A DNA stretch of 38,865 bases from Phycisphaerales bacterium. GTDB lineage: Bacteria > Planctomycetota > Phycisphaerae > Phycisphaerales > SM1A02. Made by a program: the position numbers and the translations under genes. Position 1 is the stretch's first letter, and each line of letters begins with the position of its first letter. The DNA lies in NCBI GenBank assembly GCA_009691725.1, contig SIAP01000021.1, positions 1 to 38,865 of the forward strand, in the 5' to 3' direction. Shown in pieces: positions 34,722 through 38,865 of the stretch. Below the pieces are notes generated by a model that saw nothing but the letters and a program-made list of their open reading frames with translations, was not told where the DNA came from and did not search any database.

Positions 34722-35837
34722 ATGGACGCTTTACGAAGATATCGCTCTGTCATGGGCATCGTGAGCGCTCTCCTCTTCGTTTGCTTCGCATTTGCCTGCG
34801 ACCAATCATCCGCAGATCACTCTTCAACTCAACAGGAAACTCCTCCAATGACTGTGAAGCACGCTCTCGCGCCAAAGCGTGACTACTCGCCCAGTGGCTT
34901 CGACGTCACGCCGCTTTCCAAGGACGAAGTCGCCGCATTGGCGGCGCATCTGACTCCAGAATCTTTTCGCGTGACACAGAAGTCTGGGACGGAAGCGGCC
35001 TTCTGCGGCAACCTTGTCGACAACAAGAAGCACGGCGTGTACTGCTGCGTGGTCTGTGGGTTACCGCTCTTCGCAAGCGACACGAAGTTTCATTCAGGAA
35101 CGGGATGGCCAAGTTTCTTCGCTCCAGTCGATCCGGCGCATGTCACCGAAAAAAAGGATGGAACGCACGGGATGGAGCGCATCGAGATCAATTGCGCGCG
35201 CTGCAGTGCGCATCTTGGGCATGTCTTTGAGGATGGTCCAGCACCAACGGGACGTCGCCATTGTCTCAACAGCGCGGCGTTGGTGTTCTACGAAACGGGT
35301 GGCGAGATCCCGCCCGCCAGTCAGCCCATCAAGACGCAGACCGCCTATTTCGCAGGTGGATGCTTCTGGGGGATCGAGCATTCGTTTCAGTCCGCGCCGG
35401 GGGTGATCACCGCGATCAGTGGCTACATGCAAGGGACCACCAAGAATCCCACCTACCCAGAAGTATGCGAGGGGGACACTGGTCACGCAGAAACCGTCAA
35501 AGTTGTCTTCGATCCCAAAGTGATCTCCTATACGCAACTGCTCGACGGATTCTTTCAGTTGCACGATCCGACGCAAGTCAATCGACAGGGTCCCGATGCC
35601 GGAACGCAATATCGCAGCGGAGTCTTCTGCACCGATGATGCGCAACTTGCTCTGGTGCGGGCGTGCGTTGCGAAACTCTCGGCGTCGAAGAAGTTCAGCA
35701 AGCCCATCGTGACCGAAGTCAGTCGCGCACGCGAGTTCTATCTCGCAGAGGCGCACCACCAGGATTATGTGGAGACGACGGGCAACGAATGCCATGTCGG
35801 GAATCCTTGGGCAGAAGTCATGGGCGCAACCAAGTGA
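34722..35837 (+). CDS. msrAB: MsrB-MsrA fusion methionine sulfoxide reductase, lipoprotein
   Basis: 371 residues. The signal '[17 protein letters not shown]' ends at Cys26, a lipobox-like cysteine, so the protein is probably exported and membrane-anchored; ATG 34752 is a second possible start. MsrB comes first: zinc Cys pairs at 109/112 and 158/161 ('CVVC', 'CARC'), '[13 protein letters not shown]', and the catalytic Cys181 in '[12 protein letters not shown]'. MsrA follows with catalytic Cys214 in '[13 protein letters not shown]', '[23 protein letters not shown]' (split here) and 'GTQYRSGVF'. Together they reduce both methionine-sulfoxide forms, probably repairing exported proteins. The domain order is B then A, unlike the A-then-B of PilB-type fusions. 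Its stop overlaps the next start by one base (TGATG). Confidence 0.92.
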   Translation: MDALRRYRSVMGIVSALLFVCFAFACDQSSADHSSTQQETPPMTVKHALAPKRDYSPSGFDVTPLSKDEVAALAAHLTPESFRVTQKSGTEAAFCGNLVDNKKHGVYCCVVCGLPLFASDTKFHSGTGWPSFFAPVDPAHVTEKKDGTHGMERIEINCARCSAHLGHVFEDGPAPTGRRHCLNSAALVFYETGGEIPPASQPIKTQTAYFAGGCFWGIEHSFQSAPGVITAISGYMQGTTKNPTYPEVCEGDTGHAETVKVVFDPKVISYTQLLDGFFQLHDPTQVNRQGPDAGTQYRSGVFCTDDAQLALVRACVAKLSASKKFSKPIVTEVSRAREFYLAEAHHQDYVETTGNECHVGNPWAEVMGATK

Positions 35838-37912
35838 TGCGTGCGCTCGTGATCGGCGCGCTGGGAGTCATGAGCGCTTCGGTGATGGCACAGTCGCCGC
35901 CGACGGCGGGCGCAGCGCAGGTCGTTCCACCGCACTCGGCACTCTTGACCGCACTCGAAGCGTCCTTGGATCCCAAGCAACTGCGGCAGTACCACGATCT
36001 GCTCGGCAGCGAACCACATGTCGCCGGCACCGATGGCGATGCGCGACAAATCAAGCGCCTCGAACTCGCCTTTCGTCACTTGGGACTCGAAGTTGAGACG
36101 CACGAATTTTGGGCGCTCTTGTCGCGACCGATTTCTGCACGCGTCGAGATTGTGGCGCCCGCAAGTGAGCGAGTCGGTGGACTGAAGGGAAGTGTGGGGG
36201 ATGGCGCAACCCCGCCACGCCGCGGCGTGCTCTCGGTCATCGAGAAAAATCTCGCCGAAGATCCTGCTGCAGCCCATCCTGATTTGACGTGGGGATGGAA
36301 TGCGTACAGCGCATCGGGTGATGTCACCGCAGAGGTGGTCTACGCCAACTACGGAACGCGAGATGACTTTGCTCGTCTGAAAGCACTCGGAATCAATCTC
36401 ACTGGCAAGATTGTCATCGCGCGCTACGGCGGAAACTTTCGCGGCTACAAGGCGAAGTTTGCACAAGAGGCAGGCGCGATCGGACTCTTGATGTACATCG
36501 ATCCAGCAGACAGCGGATTCACCAAGGGCGATGTCTATCCATCGGGCACATGGGCGAATGACACATGCATTCAGCGTGGGTCGATCTTGAGCCTTCCATA
36601 TTGGGGTGATCCCCTGACTCCGGGAACGCCAGCAACGAAAGACGCCGCGCGGTTGGAGGAGTCGACGGTCGAGTTGCCCAAGATCATCGTGCAGCCCATC
36701 GGCTACGGCGCTGCGGGGCAGATTCTTTCGCAGATGACCGGCGCAGAAGTTCCAGATGCTTCATGGCGCGGTGGATTGCAGATGCCATACCGAATCGAGG
36801 GTGGCGCTGCGTTGCATGTCCGCATCAAAGTCGAGCAGAAGCGTGAAGTTCGGCGCACCGCGAATGTCCTTGCGCGGCTGAGAGGCACTGCCAATGATGG
36901 ATCATTCGCAGTTGTTGGTTGCCATCACGATGCGTGGGGATTTGGCGCAGCCGATCCACTCGCGGGGACCATTGTGTTGATGGAAACCGCTCGCGCCTTC
37001 GCCAAGTGTGCAGCAGAAGGAATGCGACCAAAGAGCGATCTTCTCTTCTGCGCATGGGGCGCGGAGGAGTTCGGCATCATCGGGTCGACCGAGTGGGTTG
37101 AAGGACACGAGGCGGAACTCAAGAACGCAACGGTCTATGTCAATCTCGACATGGCATCAATGGGACCGAATCTTGGGATCACCGCATCGCCTTCCATTCA
37201 AGCGGCCGTGGCACGAACGTGTGGCGTCGAGCCAGCGAAAGTCGCAGCAGTCGGCGGCGGAAGCGACCATGTCGGATTCATTTTCTGGGCAGGCGTTCCA
37301 TGCGTGACCATCGGCGCGGGAGGCGCGCCCGGGACGAGTTACCACTCGAATTACGACACGACCGCGTGGTATCGAAAGACAGTCGGCGAGGATTACGGCA
37401 GCGCGATGACCGTCGCACGAGCCACACTTGCCACGCTCGCAGAGTTTGCTGATGTATCAGTTGCGCAAGTCAGCGCGCTGGCGCTCGTCGCATCCATTCG
37501 AAGCGAGTGCGCGAAACTTGCCGAGCGATCGGTGAAGGCGCCATCGCCGCTGCACGAGAGCATCGCAACAGCAGCACGAGAAGTCGATGCCTGCTTCGCT
37601 GCACTCGAGGATTCAGCGCGCGAGTTCGATCGGCAGGTCGCAGCAGCGGGAGCAGTCGGAGCTGCGCCCGACGACGCTGGCAAGGAGCTTGCCTCGCGGG
37701 CGCGGCTGCTAGACCGCGCCATGATCGATCCTGCAGGAGTTCTCGGGCGACCCTGGTTTCGAAACTTGGCGATCGCATCTGACCGTGACAGCGGGTATGC
37801 ATCCACGCAATTGCCTGGACTGGCGGATGCGGAGGACGTACCTGGGCTGCTGCAGGGGAGGGATGCGCTTTGCGCCTGCGCAACCCGTCTTGGATTGGTT
37901 TTACGACAATAA
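35837..37912 (+). CDS. M28-family, glutamate-carboxypeptidase-II-like metallopeptidase
   Basis: 691 residues from the ATG at 35837, which shares one base with the msr stop. A signal peptide ends near 'VMAQ' (residue 19). A PA-like domain ('KIVIARYGGNFRGYKAKFA', 'GAIGLLMYIDP') precedes the catalytic domain. Zinc ligands line up with human GCPII in order and spacing: His363 and Asp373 in 'GCHHDAWGFGAADPLAG', Glu410/411 in 'WGAEEFGIIGSTEW', Asp438 in 'VNLDMASMGP', His503 in 'SYHSNYDTTAWY'. A C-terminal helical dimerisation-like domain follows. It should be an exported peptidase that removes residues from peptides; the substrate is unknown. Co-transcription with the msr fusion is likely. Confidence 0.93.
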   Translation: MRALVIGALGVMSASVMAQSPPTAGAAQVVPPHSALLTALEASLDPKQLRQYHDLLGSEPHVAGTDGDARQIKRLELAFRHLGLEVETHEFWALLSRPISARVEIVAPASERVGGLKGSVGDGATPPRRGVLSVIEKNLAEDPAAAHPDLTWGWNAYSASGDVTAEVVYANYGTRDDFARLKALGINLTGKIVIARYGGNFRGYKAKFAQEAGAIGLLMYIDPADSGFTKGDVYPSGTWANDTCIQRGSILSLPYWGDPLTPGTPATKDAARLEESTVELPKIIVQPIGYGAAGQILSQMTGAEVPDASWRGGLQMPYRIEGGAALHVRIKVEQKREVRRTANVLARLRGTANDGSFAVVGCHHDAWGFGAADPLAGTIVLMETARAFAKCAAEGMRPKSDLLFCAWGAEEFGIIGSTEWVEGHEAELKNATVYVNLDMASMGPNLGITASPSIQAAVARTCGVEPAKVAAVGGGSDHVGFIFWAGVPCVTIGAGGAPGTSYHSNYDTTAWYRKTVGEDYGSAMTVARATLATLAEFADVSVAQVSALALVASIRSECAKLAERSVKAPSPLHESIATAAREVDACFAALEDSAREFDRQVAAAGAVGAAPDDAGKELASRARLLDRAMIDPAGVLGRPWFRNLAIASDRDSGYASTQLPGLADAEDVPGLLQGRDALCACATRLGLVLRQ

Positions 37913-37925
37913 GGCGGCAGATCTT

Positions 37926-37953
37926 TTGGAATCTCGTCTCAAAGTGCTATAGT
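37926..37953 (+). promoter_or_regulatory. probable sigma70-type promoter of the sugar dehydrogenase gene
   Basis: TTGGAA at 37926-37931 and TATAGT at 37948-37953 are separated by 16 bases. They lie 76 bases ahead of the start at 38030, in a 117-base gap after the peptidase gene. AAGAGAAG just before the ATG is the ribosome site. Confidence 0.6.
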
Positions 37954-38029
37954 TCGAGGATTGACCGTCACATCCGCGGCGGAGGTTTGGTTCGTTGACC
38001 CCCACTTGATTTACTTTGAAGAGAAGCTC

Positions 38030-38865
38030 ATGCGAATAATCACAACTCGAATACTGACCACTGCCGTCGTCGCTCTCACAGCTGCCATCTGCGGCACCTC
38101 TCATGGAGGCACCACTGCGATCAAGCCCAAGCTTGTCATTGGCACGGGGCTGACCTATCCCACGACCATCGCCAGCGCACCTGGTGACACTTCGCGGCTC
38201 TTCATCTGTCAAAAGCGCGGCGTGATTTCGATCATCGATATTTCGGGAACGACTCCCACACTCCTCGCCACTCCATTCCTCGACATCGACACGCTTGTGA
38301 CGGGCGGTACAAGCGTCGGCGATGAGCAGGGACTCCTGGGTCTGTGCTTCGATCCTGACTACACAACCAACGGACAGTTCTATGTGTACTACACGACTGC
38401 TTCCACGAACTTGGTCGCGCGCTATATGCGATCGACGACGAACCCGAATGTTGCGCAGACCACGGGCGTCACCCTGATGAGTTGGTCCGATCCATACACG
38501 AACCATAACGGTGGAGATATTCACTTCAAGCCAGGCACGCGCGACCTCTACATCGGCACAGGCGACGGCGGAAGCTCTAACGATCCTTCTGGCAACGCGC
38601 AGAATCTGGTGAGCAAACTTGGAAAGATGCATCGCATCATCCCGACGGTTGGTGGCGCATCGCCTTATCACACGATTCCAACTGACAATCCATATGTCGG
38701 TGGCGCATCCACGGTGGATGATTCAGTCTGGGCTTACGGGCTTCGCAATCCATGGCGTTGGAGTTTTGATAGAGCCAACGGCGACATGTACATCGCAGAT
38801 GTCGGTCAAAACGCCGTTGAAGAGGTTGATTACGCCCCATCGAATGTTGCGGGTGGCCGTAACTA
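38030..38865 (+). CDS. exported PQQ-dependent sugar dehydrogenase-like protein, 3' end outside window
   Basis: About 278 residues are visible; the frame is open at the right edge. A signal peptide (MRIITTRILTTAVVALTAAI, then 'CGTSHGG') suggests export. The propeller repeats of the glucose/sorbosone dehydrogenase family follow: 'GDEQGLLGLCFDPDY', 'NHNGGDIHFKPG', 'LYIGTGDGGSSNDPSGNAQN', 'WAYGLRNPWRWSFDRANGDM' and 'YIADVGQNAVEEVDYAP'. Family enzymes oxidise aldose sugars in the periplasm with PQQ; some homologues have lost the activity, and PQQ ligands cannot be fully checked here. It starts a new transcription unit after the promoter at 37926. Confidence 0.9.
   Translation, partial: MRIITTRILTTAVVALTAAICGTSHGGTTAIKPKLVIGTGLTYPTTIASAPGDTSRLFICQKRGVISIIDISGTTPTLLATPFLDIDTLVTGGTSVGDEQGLLGLCFDPDYTTNGQFYVYYTTASTNLVARYMRSTTNPNVAQTTGVTLMSWSDPYTNHNGGDIHFKPGTRDLYIGTGDGGSSNDPSGNAQNLVSKLGKMHRIIPTVGGASPYHTIPTDNPYVGGASTVDDSVWAYGLRNPWRWSFDRANGDMYIADVGQNAVEEVDYAPSNVAGGRN

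Overview
The window looks like a chromosome segment of a planctomycete, most likely of the Phycisphaerae. Two large secreted proteins (24317-26803 and 27057-29144) end in a tandem dockerin-like tail of the 'GDYDxNGxxNGADLTTLLSxWG' type, and both carry a cysteine-rich 'NPLCC-VGWDA-CV' module. I associate both traits with planctomycete exported proteins. Many exported lipoproteins, a DUF1573 protein, a GCPII-like M28 peptidase and a PQQ-type sugar dehydrogenase fit the same picture. The DNA is moderately GC-rich by eye. I see no phage, insertion sequence, CRISPR array or integrase, so this is chromosomal backbone plus accessory metabolism.

Layout. 1-3100: the end of an FKBP isomerase gene, facing a minus-strand group (threonine aldolase, M29 aminopeptidase, small lipoprotein). 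3136-6316: queC, convergent with gyrB and overlapping it by 20 bp. 6424-7155: a Tat-like lipoprotein amidase. 7207-14167: a sugar-use region with two divergent arms, one with a redoxin lipoprotein, xylulokinase and a tiny membrane protein, the other with a sodium:solute symporter and a beta-mannosidase. 14282-17730: a hypothetical protein with an apparent frame break, then a translationally coupled lipoprotein and transglutaminase-like protein. 17741-20225 (minus): 4-hydroxyproline epimerase, a DapA-family enzyme and a SprT-like metalloprotein, joined by ATGA overlaps. 20263-24137: malic enzyme, a DUF1573 protein and a medium-chain reductase.

24317-34210: the two secreted paralogues, each followed by a near-identical terminator, then a MacA/MacB/TolC-type efflux operon (adaptor, ATPase, permease, outer-membrane lipoprotein) with overlapping or closely spaced genes. 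34307-34655 (minus): a tmRNA gene (ssrA), recognised from its 5' end, its tRNA-like 3' end and an open tag frame reading ANTQYALAA-stop; a small imperfect repeat array lies beside it. 34722-38865: an MsrB-MsrA fusion lipoprotein overlapping an M28 peptidase by one base, then a promoter and the start of a sugar dehydrogenase that runs off the window.

How they may work together: the symporter, mannosidase and xylulokinase suggest sugar uptake and breakdown. The epimerase and DapA-family enzyme suggest hydroxyproline use feeding 2-oxoglutarate. The secreted Cys-rich proteins, the envelope efflux system and the Msr lipoprotein are envelope functions. No single new multi-gene system is proven here. 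The most unusual items are the Cys-module/dockerin paralogues with their repeat-bearing 3' regions, the frame break at about 14870, the in-frame 12-bp repeat in the DapA-family gene, and the tmRNA with its flanking repeats.
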